Shown one piece after another: positions 52,361 to 60,687 of a DNA stretch of 64,000 bases. Source of the stretch: Halomonas litopenaei (GTDB taxonomy: Bacteria > Pseudomonadota > Gammaproteobacteria > Pseudomonadales > Halomonadaceae); the NCBI RefSeq assembly GCF_017303055.1, contig NZ_JAEKJT010000012.1:1-64000 (forward strand), in the 5' to 3' direction. The translations under genes and the position numbers were made by a program. Below the pieces are notes generated by a model that did not search any database, was not told the origin of the DNA, and was given only the letters and a program-made list of their open reading frames with translations. The first letter of the stretch is position 1. Each line of letters begins with the position of its first letter.

Positions 52361-53257
52361 TCACTGCATCGCCAACATCACCTTCCACAGATAGCTGGCA
52401 GCCGGCGACAGCCGCCTGCCGGCTCTGCGCACCAGATTCCCCTGACTCGCCCTGGCCATGGGGTGGTCAATGGGAATGGCGACCAGCTCTCCCGCTCGCA
52501 CTTCTCGGCCTGCTGCCGCAGCGGTCATGAATGCGACACCAATCCCGGCACAGGCCAGGCGTCGAGATATCGAATGCAGATTGCAGCGGTATGAGGGCGT
52601 GGCCAGCAATCCTGACGCACGAAAAATCGCATCGACAAAACGCTGGGACCCGGACTCGTCCGGCAGGAAGATCAACTTGTGCTGAAGCAGCTGTGTGACG
52701 CTGACAGCATCGTACTGCGCCAGCGCATGCTGTGGAGCCACCAGGGCGCACAACGCCCCTCGCTCGAAAGAGTGCACCACAAGTCTGGGGTCGGATACCG
52801 GCCCATAGGTGACCGCAATGTCGACTTCATCATTGGCGACCATTTCATGTGGTTCGCGGGGGTAGTAGATGCCCGTGCGAATATCGATCAACACATCGGG
52901 GAACTGCGCCGCCACCCGCTTCATGACATGGCAAATGAAGCTATCGACGAAGCCATCTCCCACCGACACCACCACCTTGCCACGCTGAAGGTTGCGCAAC
53001 CGGGACAGCGTATCACCGAGTTCCGAATGCAGCCGACGCTGGGCCAGGTAGCTCTCTTCCACAAGCTTGCCGGCTTCTGTCGGCACCACGTGACGGCCCT
53101 GCTTTTCCAGCAGGGCCATGCCTAACTCCTGCTCGAGGCTTCGCACCTGGCGGCTGATCACAGAAGGATTGACATGCAGATGCTCAGCCGCGGCGCGAAT
53201 ACCCCCGCAACTGCAGACCTCGTGCAGATACAGCGCTCGCTTGTCCAGTAGATTCAT
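52361..53257 (-). CDS. LysR-family transcriptional regulator
   Basis: A 298-residue regulator with an N-terminal helix-turn-helix (GGIRAAAEHLHVNPSVISRQVR) and a LysR substrate-binding domain. It converges on the AbgT gene with no intergenic bases and lies upstream of the MITE-like element. It could regulate the M20/AbgT unit or the Ldh2/TRAP operon; neither is proven. Length is normal. Confidence 0.87.
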   Translation of the reverse strand: MNLLDKRALYLHEVCSCGGIRAAAEHLHVNPSVISRQVRSLEQELGMALLEKQGRHVVPTEAGKLVEESYLAQRRLHSELGDTLSRLRNLQRGKVVVSVGDGFVDSFICHVMKRVAAQFPDVLIDIRTGIYYPREPHEMVANDEVDIAVTYGPVSDPRLVVHSFERGALCALVAPQHALAQYDAVSVTQLLQHKLIFLPDESGSQRFVDAIFRASGLLATPSYRCNLHSISRRLACAGIGVAFMTAAAAGREVRAGELVAIPIDHPMARASQGNLVRRAGRRLSPAASYLWKVMLAMQ

Positions 53258-53280
53258 AGGTGTCAGTCGGAAGGTAGGCA

Positions 53281-53302
53281 GGCATGCGGGCTACCGCATG
53301 CC
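53281..53302 (-). terminator. Hairpin between the LysR and Ldh2 genes
   Basis: GGCATGCGG and CCGCATGCC form a 9-bp stem around GCTA. Read leftward it would follow the Ldh2 gene and the MITE-like element. No T-run is present. Confidence 0.45.
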
Positions 53303-53310
53303 TGGTGGCT

Positions 53311-53456
53311 TAGGCTTTGTCCGAAAAGTCGACGAGCGAAGGTTAGATAAGGCAAAAATCGGTGAGAAAGCGCAGTTTACGAGGTGTAAATGAGCACTTT
53401 GAGCCGATTGTTAACGCCGTATCACCAAGCGCAGGCACTTTTCGTACAAGCCCTAG
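53311..53456. repeat. MITE-like element with terminal inverted repeats
   Basis: The ends TAGGCTTTGTCCGAAAAGT and, in reverse, TAGGGCTTGTACGAAAAGT form an imperfect inverted repeat of about 20 bp. The interior also folds on itself: AAAATCGG, AAAGCGC and TTTAC on the left find near-complements GTAAA, GAGC and CCGATT on the right, with the loop near 53383-53388. The whole 146 bp is therefore one long imperfect hairpin without coding capacity. It lies 4 bp past the stop of the Ldh2 gene. Similar elements occur in gammaproteobacterial genomes. Confidence 0.6.
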
Positions 53457-53460
53457 TTCA

Positions 53461-54495
53461 TCAAGAGTTCATCAAGGCATGGATATCGTCGAGCAGCGCC
53501 TGGGACACCCAGGCACCGCGTTGGGCGCTGCGTGCACGCTCCTGATAGCGGCGCTGGGCGGGCAACCGAGCCCCCTGTCCCAACATCTGCTCGAACAGTT
53601 GCTCTGCCCTGCCCATGTCAGCGGCTCCCGCTCCTGTTCGGGCCGGATCAATGGCGATGATCAACTCCCCGTGGAAGGGCAACCCACCACGCCCATCGTC
53701 GTGATCCGTTGACTCAAGGCTCATCAAGTCACCAATCATCGGCCCGGCGATCAGCTCGACCATCAGTGCCAGCGCCGACCCCTTGTGGCCACCGAAGGGC
53801 AGCATCGCACCATGATCCAGCACTTCCGCCGGATCGGTACATGGCTGGCCATGTCGGTCTACGCCCCAGCCTTCCGGAATCGCATCGCCGGAGCGACGGT
53901 GAAGCTCAATGTCACCCCGGGCAATGGCACTGGTGGCAAAGTCGAAGATCAGCGGTGGCTGCCCCTGCCGCGGCCAGCCAAACGCCAGCGGGTTGGTGCC
54001 GAACAGGGGACGCTTGCCTCCATGGGGAGCCATGTACGCCTGGGTCGGGTTGCAGGCAATGGCCACCAGCCCTGCCTCGGTCAGTTGCTCGAGCTCTACC
54101 CACAGGGCGGTGGCATGGACGCAACGCTGAATGGCCATTACCGCGATGCCACCCTGCCTGGCCTTGTCGATCAGAGGCGGCAGACCCAGGTTGAAGGCTG
54201 CCGGCGAAAATCCACCGTCAGCATCCACCCTGACTACCGCCGGGGCCAGGTCCTCGACACGCGGCTGTGCATCCGCGACAGCCGCGCCTGCACGTACCGT
54301 CGCGGCGATGCCGAGCAAGCGGTAAAGCCCATGGGACTGGCAAGCGTCCCATTGCGCCGCGACCAGGGTGGCCCCCAAGGCCTCGGCCTGGGCGGCGCTG
54401 AAGCCATGCTGGGCCAACACGCTGCGACATAGCGACATCATGGCCTCCCGCGTCAGGTAGGTCCCCTCTGAACTGGCGGCGTTAGTGTCCTGCAT
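53461..54495 (-). CDS. Malate/L-lactate dehydrogenase-family (Ldh2) oxidoreductase
   Basis: A 344-residue NAD(P)H enzyme of the type 2 lactate/malate dehydrogenase fold. It has SHGLYRL near 55-61, the HATALWVELEQL block (usual consensus SNHFG replaced), MAPHGGKRPLFGTNPLAF, and GGHKGSALALMVELIAG. Relatives include delta-1-piperideine-2-carboxylate reductase and ureidoglycolate dehydrogenase. ATG 54495 has AAGGAG. It is the last gene of the second TRAP operon and should act on the imported 2-hydroxy or 2-keto acid. Confidence 0.87.
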   Translation of the reverse strand: MQDTNAASSEGTYLTREAMMSLCRSVLAQHGFSAAQAEALGATLVAAQWDACQSHGLYRLLGIAATVRAGAAVADAQPRVEDLAPAVVRVDADGGFSPAAFNLGLPPLIDKARQGGIAVMAIQRCVHATALWVELEQLTEAGLVAIACNPTQAYMAPHGGKRPLFGTNPLAFGWPRQGQPPLIFDFATSAIARGDIELHRRSGDAIPEGWGVDRHGQPCTDPAEVLDHGAMLPFGGHKGSALALMVELIAGPMIGDLMSLESTDHDDGRGGLPFHGELIIAIDPARTGAGAADMGRAEQLFEQMLGQGARLPAQRRYQERARSAQRGAWVSQALLDDIHALMNS

Positions 54496-54523
54496 CAGCG
54501 ACTCTCCTTGGAACATGATCGGC

Positions 54524-55855
54524 CTACTTCCATGACGGCCCACTCAGCTGATCAGGCAACCACAGCGCCAAGGAAGGGAAGGCCAGAACCAGCGCCAACA
54601 CGATCAACTGTACAACGATAAAAGGAATGACCCCGGTGTACATATGCTTGAGCGTAACCTCGGGGGGCGTGATCGCCCTGAGATAAAAGATGGAAGGAGC
54701 CAGAGGCGGCGTCAGGTAACTTGTCTGCATGACCACCAGGAAGGCAACACAGAACCATATCTCATCGAACCCCAGTGCCCGCACGATCGGCATGGCCACC
54801 GGTATCACGATCAGTACCACTGAGATCATGTCCAGCACGAACCCTGCCAGGAAGGCGATCAGCAGAATCATGCCGAGGATCATCCAGGGGCTCAGCCCGG
54901 TATCCATCAGCAGCGACTGCACCGTGGCCATGCCACCGGCGGCGAAGAACACACCGGCGAACATATTGCCCCCCAGCACGATCAGTAGAATCATCGCCGA
55001 AATATTCAAGGTCCGCTTGGCCGAGTTCCACAGCACGTCCAGGGTCAGGTTGCGATAGGCCAGCGCCAGCACCACCGAACCCAGCGCGCCACAGGCTGCC
55101 GCTTCGGTGGGGGTCGCGATACCCAGCAGGATCGTGCCAAGCACAGTCACGATCAGTGCCATCGTCGGCAGCAGCGCGCCAAAGGTGACCTTGAGCTTCT
55201 CCCCCAGGGTCGCGCTCTCACCCTCTGTTGCCGACATGCGAGGCGCCATTTCTGGCTTGAGGTACGCCACCAGCACGATGTACAGCAGGAACAGCAACGC
55301 CATCAGGAATCCGGGAAACATCAGCCCACTGAACAGTGATCCCACCGACACGCTGGCCACAGGCCCCAGTACCACCACAGTGATGGAGGGAGGGATCGCG
55401 GTGCCCAGGGAGCCACTGGCGCAGATGGTGCCCGACATCAGCGATTTGCTGTACTGATGCTTGAGCATCACCGGGATGGCCAGCAGGCCGATCACCGCCT
55501 CGGTCGCGCCCACTACCCCACTCGCTGCTGCAAACAGCGTACCCATGATGACCGCGCCCACGCCGAGTCCGCCAGGCAGGCGCCGGGTCCAGAAATGAAT
55601 GGCGGTGAACAGCCGCTCCGCGATGCCTGAACGCTCGAGCATCGCACCCATGAAGATAAACAGCGGGACCGCTGCGAGAATCGAGTTGGACGCCGTGTCC
55701 TCGATCTTGGTCAACAGCTGGTAGGCAGCAGCATCCCCAAACTGCATTACCCCGAACAGCGTCGCTACCACAATCATCGAGAAGGCAATCGGGAAGCCGG
55801 AAATGATGAAGCCAATCAGCGCCGGAAACATCACCAGGGCAAGATAATCACTCAT
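54524..55855 (-). CDS. TRAP transporter large permease (DctM family)
   Basis: A 443-residue inner-membrane protein with about twelve helices. DctM marks include AVPLFIFMGAMLERSGIAERLF, the SGVVGATEAVIGLLAIPVML block, and GSLGTAIPPSITVVVLGPVA. It overlaps the small-permease gene by ATGA. It is of the larger type that accompanies TakP-like receptors. It imports an organic acid by sodium symport. Confidence 0.92.
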   Translation of the reverse strand: MSDYLALVMFPALIGFIISGFPIAFSMIVVATLFGVMQFGDAAAYQLLTKIEDTASNSILAAVPLFIFMGAMLERSGIAERLFTAIHFWTRRLPGGLGVGAVIMGTLFAAASGVVGATEAVIGLLAIPVMLKHQYSKSLMSGTICASGSLGTAIPPSITVVVLGPVASVSVGSLFSGLMFPGFLMALLFLLYIVLVAYLKPEMAPRMSATEGESATLGEKLKVTFGALLPTMALIVTVLGTILLGIATPTEAAACGALGSVVLALAYRNLTLDVLWNSAKRTLNISAMILLIVLGGNMFAGVFFAAGGMATVQSLLMDTGLSPWMILGMILLIAFLAGFVLDMISVVLIVIPVAMPIVRALGFDEIWFCVAFLVVMQTSYLTPPLAPSIFYLRAITPPEVTLKHMYTGVIPFIVVQLIVLALVLAFPSLALWLPDQLSGPSWK

Positions 55856-56367
55856 TGGGCGCCCTCACTCTCGGTTGCCTGACCTTTCCATGCAGCAATC
55901 GCCTTGAACACTTCGGCCACGACCTGCAGCGCCAGCAGCAGAAAGCCGAGCCACCAGGTCAGGAACACCGGCCAGATCACCGGGTTCCAGGCCGACCTGC
56001 CTGAGCGTTCATTGGATAAAAGCGCTTCGTGAGCGTATTGGCCAAGCTCCCACACCAGCCAGGCCAGAACCGGCAAGAACCCGGCATAGCCGATCAGTTG
56101 CACCAGGGCATTGGTGCGCCTCGACCAACGCAGCGTCATCAGATCAACGCTGACGTGCTGCCCCTGTCGCAGCGTATCAGCCATGCCCAGCATGAAGATG
56201 GCCCCCATGACCATGTAGCTGACCTCGAAGGCCCACAGGGTAGGTTGTCCCAACACATAGCGGCTGAAGACCTCGTAGACCAGCGCGGCTATCAGCGGAA
56301 AGGTCAGCAGAGCACCCAGCCCTCCTGCCCAGCGCGTCAGCCGCTCGATCGCGTGAATAAGCGTCAT
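55852..56367 (-). CDS. TRAP transporter small permease (DctQ family)
   Basis: A 171-residue inner-membrane protein with four helices and the DctQ pattern EVFSRYVLGQPTLWAFEVSYMVMG then MLGMADTLRQGQHVSVDL. It partners the DctM protein encoded by the overlapping gene. A hairpin separates it from the receptor gene. Confidence 0.9.
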   Translation of the reverse strand: MTLIHAIERLTRWAGGLGALLTFPLIAALVYEVFSRYVLGQPTLWAFEVSYMVMGAIFMLGMADTLRQGQHVSVDLMTLRWSRRTNALVQLIGYAGFLPVLAWLVWELGQYAHEALLSNERSGRSAWNPVIWPVFLTWWLGFLLLALQVVAEVFKAIAAWKGQATESEGAQ

Positions 56368-56404
56368 CTTGAATTGCCCGAAAGTAGGAAGTCAGAACAG
56401 GAAA

Positions 56405-56441
56405 CGGCCCGGAGGAAGGGACCATCCCCTCCTCCGGGCCG
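56405..56441 (-). promoter_or_regulatory. Intercistronic hairpin after the second TRAP receptor gene
   Basis: CGGCCCGGAGGA and TCCTCCGGGCCG form a 12-bp perfect stem, 13 bp past the receptor stop on the minus strand, followed leftward by GTTTCCTGTT. It lies between receptor and permease genes, as in the first TRAP operon, and could act as a partial terminator or mRNA stabiliser. Confidence 0.62.
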
Positions 56442-56453
56442 CCAGCAACGATG

Positions 56454-57518
56454 TCAGTCCCGAGCCATGGCACCGATCGGCAGACGGTACTGCTGCCAGT
56501 TGGTCATGCTGGCCTTGAACTCACGCTGAGATTCAAGCACTCGAGCAAACCATTCGTTGCTCTCGGCGTACTCATCTTCCCACTTGCGGGTCTCCGCGTA
56601 GATGGCGTCGATAAAGTCTTGATCCAGCTGCACGATCTCGTTCGGACCGTCCACCAGTTCCTGATAGGCCTCCAGGTCGGCGTAGGAGCTCGCGAGCCAG
56701 GAGTCAAACACACTGAGCTTGCCGGCAAGACGCAGCAGCTCCTGCTGTTCGGCGCTCAGCGCGTCCCACGCCTCCTGGTTTACCTGACATTCCAGGAAGC
56801 CACCAGACTGGTGAACGCCCGGCAGCACCACGTACTGAGCCACATCCTGGAAGCCCGTTGGCTTGTTCATTTCCGGACTGCCCCACTCGGCAGCATCAAT
56901 CACGCCGCGATCCAGGGCGTTGTAGATCTCACTGCCGGCCATGACCACCGTCGAGGCACCCAGGCGTGAGGCGATCTCAGCCCAGGCCCCTGACGTGCGC
57001 AGGCGCAGGCCCTGGAAATCCTCCAGCGTTTCGACCTTCTTGTTGGAGTGAAGGAAGATCTCGGTGCCAAGAATGGAGCACGGGAAGGCCACCACATCGA
57101 AGACATCACGGCGGAACTCTTCATAGAGTTCCACGCCGCCGCCCTCGTACATCCACATCATGAATTCTTCCGGCGTGAGGCCGCTGGAATGACCTGCCAG
57201 CAGCGCCGCCGTCGGATCTGTGCCGTAGTCATAGTTGACGTAATTATGGCTGACCTCGGCGACCCCGGCCTTGACGGTATTGGTCACCCGCAGCGCGCCA
57301 CCCAGGGTGCCACCAGGAAACACCTCGATGGAAACATCACCCGCCGTCAGCTGATTGACATAGTCGGCGAAGGTCTGGGCGTCCCGCTCCAACCACGGCC
57401 CGCCACCCCATGGGGTGGCCATTTTCCACTCCATCGGTTCGGCAGTCGCAGACAGGGAGACACTCGCGAGGGCGGCGGCAACAGTCACGCTGCCAGCCAG
57501 TCGGTTCAACTTATACAT
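56454..57518 (-). CDS. TRAP transporter substrate-binding protein (TakP-like)
   Basis: A 354-residue periplasmic receptor. The signal peptide ends near residue 26 (SATA). It resembles the alpha-keto-acid receptor TakP: MATPWGGGPWLERDAQTFADYV, the Arg in LRLRTSGAWAE, WGSPEMNKPTGF and YVVLPGVHQSGG. The start at 57518 has AGGAT upstream; a frame extending to 57560 is not needed. The partner Ldh2-family enzyme also fits a 2-keto or 2-hydroxy acid ligand. Divergent from an XRE-cupin gene. Confidence 0.9.
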   Translation of the reverse strand: MYKLNRLAGSVTVAAALASVSLSATAEPMEWKMATPWGGGPWLERDAQTFADYVNQLTAGDVSIEVFPGGTLGGALRVTNTVKAGVAEVSHNYVNYDYGTDPTAALLAGHSSGLTPEEFMMWMYEGGGVELYEEFRRDVFDVVAFPCSILGTEIFLHSNKKVETLEDFQGLRLRTSGAWAEIASRLGASTVVMAGSEIYNALDRGVIDAAEWGSPEMNKPTGFQDVAQYVVLPGVHQSGGFLECQVNQEAWDALSAEQQELLRLAGKLSVFDSWLASSYADLEAYQELVDGPNEIVQLDQDFIDAIYAETRKWEDEYAESNEWFARVLESQREFKASMTNWQQYRLPIGAMARD

Positions 57519-57611
57519 TGTTATCCTCGTTGGATTTCTTATAGGCGTACAGGAGCGCAAGGCAATGCCCAGCCGGCGTTGTTATCGATCGGCAGACACT
57601 GCGTGTTAAGC

Positions 57612-57625
57612 ATCACTATCGTGAT
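57612..57625. promoter_or_regulatory. Inverted repeat ATCAC-TATC-GTGAT
   Basis: A 5-bp-arm palindrome in the divergent gap between the TRAP receptor and XRE-cupin genes, suited to bind the XRE regulator. Assigned by position only. Confidence 0.4.
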
Positions 57626-57630
57626 TGAGC

Positions 57631-57646
57631 ATTGCATATACGCAAT
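57631..57646. promoter_or_regulatory. Inverted repeat ATTGC-N6-GCAAT
   Basis: ATTGCATATACGCAAT has 5-bp arms and a near-symmetric centre, 5 bp from the previous palindrome. The two together make a plausible double operator for the divergent promoters. Confidence 0.45.
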
Positions 57647-57729
57647 TTTCAGTCAAAATAAATGAAAAAGACCAACAATCAACGCTCCTCCCCCATCATC
57701 AAGGACGGCAGGAGCCGCCGGAGACCTGC

Positions 57730-58329
57730 ATGAGCGAGACCTCCACGCCACCCCGGCCCCATGAGAAAGCGCGCAAGGCCGGATCCATCGGTGACAACCT
57801 GAAAGCCCTGCGCGGCGAACGCCAGCTGACCATCGCTCAGATGGCCCAGGTATCCGGCACATCCGCCGCCAGCATCTCGCGGATCGAGAACGGCAGGCTT
57901 TCGCCCACCTATGAAGTCATCGTCAAGCTGGCCAATGCACTAAATGTGGATGTCGGCGAACTCTTCTACTACCGCGAGCGCCGTGCGCTCAGTGGCTGGC
58001 GTACGCTGACTCGCTCAGGCCAGGGAGACATTGTCGAGACTCCCAACTATCGTTTTGAATTGCTTTGCAGCGACATGGTGTCGAAGGACTTTCTGGTGTT
58101 CTCGACCACGGTGTTGAACACCAGCATTGATGAGTTTGGTGAGCTTCAACGCCACGCCGGGCATGAACAGATCGTGGTCCAGGAAGGCGAGGTCGAGGTG
58201 TGGACCGAACACTACGCCCCGACACGCCTCAAGCCAGGAGACAGCATGTCCTTTGATAGCCAGATGGGACACGCCGTCATCTCGACAAGCCCCGCCCCCG
58301 CCCGCATCCTGTGGATCTGCAGCACCTGA
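57730..58329 (+). CDS. XRE-family regulator with cupin domain
   Basis: A 199-residue regulator. An N-terminal helix-turn-helix (about 20-75: TIAQMAQVSGTSAASISRIENGRLSPTYE) is joined to a C-terminal cupin sensor (about 115-198, with HAGHEQIVVQEGEVEVWTEH and LKPGDSMSFDSQMGHAV). ATG 57730 has GGAG upstream. It is divergent from the second TRAP operon and most likely regulates it, with the cupin binding the substrate or a metabolite. The amidase gene converges on it from the right. Confidence 0.88.
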   Translation: MSETSTPPRPHEKARKAGSIGDNLKALRGERQLTIAQMAQVSGTSAASISRIENGRLSPTYEVIVKLANALNVDVGELFYYRERRALSGWRTLTRSGQGDIVETPNYRFELLCSDMVSKDFLVFSTTVLNTSIDEFGELQRHAGHEQIVVQEGEVEVWTEHYAPTRLKPGDSMSFDSQMGHAVISTSPAPARILWICST

Positions 58330-58483
58330 CCCAAGGCATCGTCCGTTCGGCGCATCGCGGGGCAAGCGTTTTTCTCCCGTTGCGATAACGGCCTGGCAGA
58401 CATGTACCCGCTGACAATGTCCGCCAGAGAGATCGCCAGAGAGACGGCCGCTGTGGTAAAGCCGTTGACCTCGTCAGCCACCG

Positions 58484-59788
58484 TCAGACTGGCGCGATGC
58501 CCTCAAGCGCATGGGGCTGACGCTCACTGGCTTGCGCTACCAACGCACCAGCCATGGCCAGCAGCTTCTCATCCGCCCAGCGGTCCGTGATCAACTGCAC
58601 CCCGATCGGCATGCCCTGGCTACCCTGTCCGATGGGCAGGTTCAGGCAAGGGACGCCCAATAGCGTCCAGGCGCGGCAGTAAAGGGGGTCCCCTGTCGCG
58701 TCGATGCCCAACGGCGCTTCGCCTGTAGCACTGGCTGCCAAAATGCCGTCGACCTGAGTCGTCAACACCCGCGACAATGACTGGCGAGCCGCAGCCGCGC
58801 GGCGCATGGCATCACGGTAGCGCGACCAGCCGATAGCTCGGCCTTCCTCGATCAATTCGACCAGCTTGGGCCCCATCTGGTCCGCAAAGGCGGCATACTC
58901 ACTTGCCAGCGTCCTGGCTGACTCGTAAGCCATCACCACCTTCTGCTCCTCCACCAAGCATTCGATATCGCTGCCCAGCGCCAGAGGAACGATCTCTGCC
59001 CCTGCGTGCCTCGCCATGGCTTCTGCCTCAGCGAGTACCCGCTGAACATCCGTGCTCATGGTCGTGGCCGAGGGCAAACTGAACACCCCGAGGCGCAGCC
59101 CCTTCAGGCTGCTCGCCGGGCGGATGCTGTCCGCTCCCGTCAAACTCGAGAACACGGTGCTGACATCCTCGACGCTACGCGCGAACCAGCCGATGGTGTC
59201 CAAAGATGGCGCGAAGCCGCGGACACCGGCGGTGCTGAGCGTGTTGAAGGTGGGCTTGAAGCCGTAGACACCGCAATAACTCGCAGGTCGAATCATGCTG
59301 CCAGCTGTCTGTGTACCAAACGCGACGGGCACCATACCGGCGGCCACCGCCGCTGCCGAGCCACTGGAAGACCCTCCTGGCGTGCGCGAGGTGTCATGGG
59401 GATTGCGTGTCTTGCCCGGGGTGAAATACGCAAATTCGGTAGACACTGTCTTGCCCATGATCAGCGCACCCTGCTGCTTGAGCAGCGACACCAGAGACGC
59501 GTCAACCAGCGATTCAGACGAACAAAGATACCCCCCCGTGCCCCATGCCGTAGGGTGGTCCCTCGTATCAATGATGTCCTTGATGCCTACCGGGACACCG
59601 AACAAAGGCCGGTCAGACAGCGTAGGGTCGAGTGGGGGAGGTTCTGTGGCCAGCGCCTCCCAGGCCCTTACCTCGGGCTCGACACGCTCAATCTGCGCTA
59701 CGCACTGATGCCACCAGTCCAGTCCGCTCGCCGCAGCTCCCCGGTGGTTCTGGTGAAACGCGGTAATGCTCTTCGGTGCAGTCGGCAT
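58484..59788 (-). CDS. Amidase-signature family hydrolase
   Basis: A 434-residue cytosolic amidase. The Ser-Ser-Lys triad is visible: Lys70 in GVPVGIKDI, a Ser in PGGSSSGSAA (about 141-142) and the nucleophile Ser164 in TAGSMIRPAS. ATG 59788 has AAGGA; an in-frame ATG at 59824 lacks a site. It is the last gene of the ABC/TauE operon, so the imported compound probably carries an amide, or is an amide-linked compound, that is hydrolysed here. Confidence 0.88.
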   Translation of the reverse strand: MPTAPKSITAFHQNHRGAAASGLDWWHQCVAQIERVEPEVRAWEALATEPPPLDPTLSDRPLFGVPVGIKDIIDTRDHPTAWGTGGYLCSSESLVDASLVSLLKQQGALIMGKTVSTEFAYFTPGKTRNPHDTSRTPGGSSSGSAAAVAAGMVPVAFGTQTAGSMIRPASYCGVYGFKPTFNTLSTAGVRGFAPSLDTIGWFARSVEDVSTVFSSLTGADSIRPASSLKGLRLGVFSLPSATTMSTDVQRVLAEAEAMARHAGAEIVPLALGSDIECLVEEQKVVMAYESARTLASEYAAFADQMGPKLVELIEEGRAIGWSRYRDAMRRAAAARQSLSRVLTTQVDGILAASATGEAPLGIDATGDPLYCRAWTLLGVPCLNLPIGQGSQGMPIGVQLITDRWADEKLLAMAGALVAQASERQPHALEGIAPV

Positions 59789-59826
59789 CCGATATTCCTT
59801 AGTGTAAGTCACTCGTTGAGGCATGG

Positions 59827-60615
59827 TCAGAGCACCAGGGTGATCCCCACCACCACCATGACCAGGGCAAATAGCGTTCGCAGTCGCTCAGGCGACAGGT
59901 AATGCGCCAGCTTGGCGCCGCACCTGGCGGCCGGCACGCTGAACATGGCAACGCCTGCAAAGGCAGGCAAATAGAGATAGCCGAGACTTCCTTCGGGTAG
60001 GCCAGCATGGCCAAGACCCGTCATCATGAAGGTCAAGGCGCCGACGAGGGCAATGGGCAGCCCGCAGGCGGCCGAGGTACCAATCGCATGGGTCAGCCCT
60101 GCGCCATTGCGGGCAAGCCAAGGCACACTCAGGACACCGCCACCCACGCCAAACAGTGCGGAGAAGGTACCGATGGTGGTGCCGGCAGCAAACATTGCCG
60201 GCCTCCCCGAGACATGGGCTTTCTCGCTTACCCTCTTGGAAAGCAGCATGTGCGCTGCAAGCAGGAGCATGAATACACCGAAAAAGCGCTCCAGCTGACG
60301 ACCATCCAAGTGATCGGCGACCAAACCGCCAAGTACCGCACCGCACATCAGCCCAGGTAGCATCAGCACCAGCAGGTCCCGCGACACAGCTCCTTTTTTC
60401 CAGTGTCCAAACGCTGAAGAGGCACCAGTCACCACGATGATGGCCAGCGATGTGCCAATCGCGAGATGCATGATGAGAGCCTCATCAACGCCCTTGAACG
60501 CCAGTGCCGAGGCAAGTGCAGGCACGATGATGACGCCTCCACCGATGCCAAAGAGTCCCGCGGCAAGCCCAGCAACCCCACCCACTGCACAGAAGAACAA
60601 CAAGGCCGCCAGCAT
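59827..60615 (-). CDS. TauE/SafE-family exporter
   Basis: A 262-residue inner-membrane protein with about eight helices. The family pattern GLAAGLFGIGGGVIIVP and its second-half repeat FGVGGGVLSVPWL are both present. TauE/SafE proteins export sulfite, sulfoacetate or related organosulfur anions. GGAGGG precedes the ATG. It lies between an ABC uptake system and an amidase, so it may export a waste anion released during breakdown of the imported substrate. Confidence 0.87.
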   Translation of the reverse strand: MLAALLFFCAVGGVAGLAAGLFGIGGGVIIVPALASALAFKGVDEALIMHLAIGTSLAIIVVTGASSAFGHWKKGAVSRDLLVLMLPGLMCGAVLGGLVADHLDGRQLERFFGVFMLLLAAHMLLSKRVSEKAHVSGRPAMFAAGTTIGTFSALFGVGGGVLSVPWLARNGAGLTHAIGTSAACGLPIALVGALTFMMTGLGHAGLPEGSLGYLYLPAFAGVAMFSVPAARCGAKLAHYLSPERLRTLFALVMVVVGITLVL

Positions 60616-60687
60616 GATGTCACCCTCCTCTGTCTCAGCGCGGGTCGCAGCGCGGGCTTTTGCGATCCGCGCTGCGACACGCTGGTC

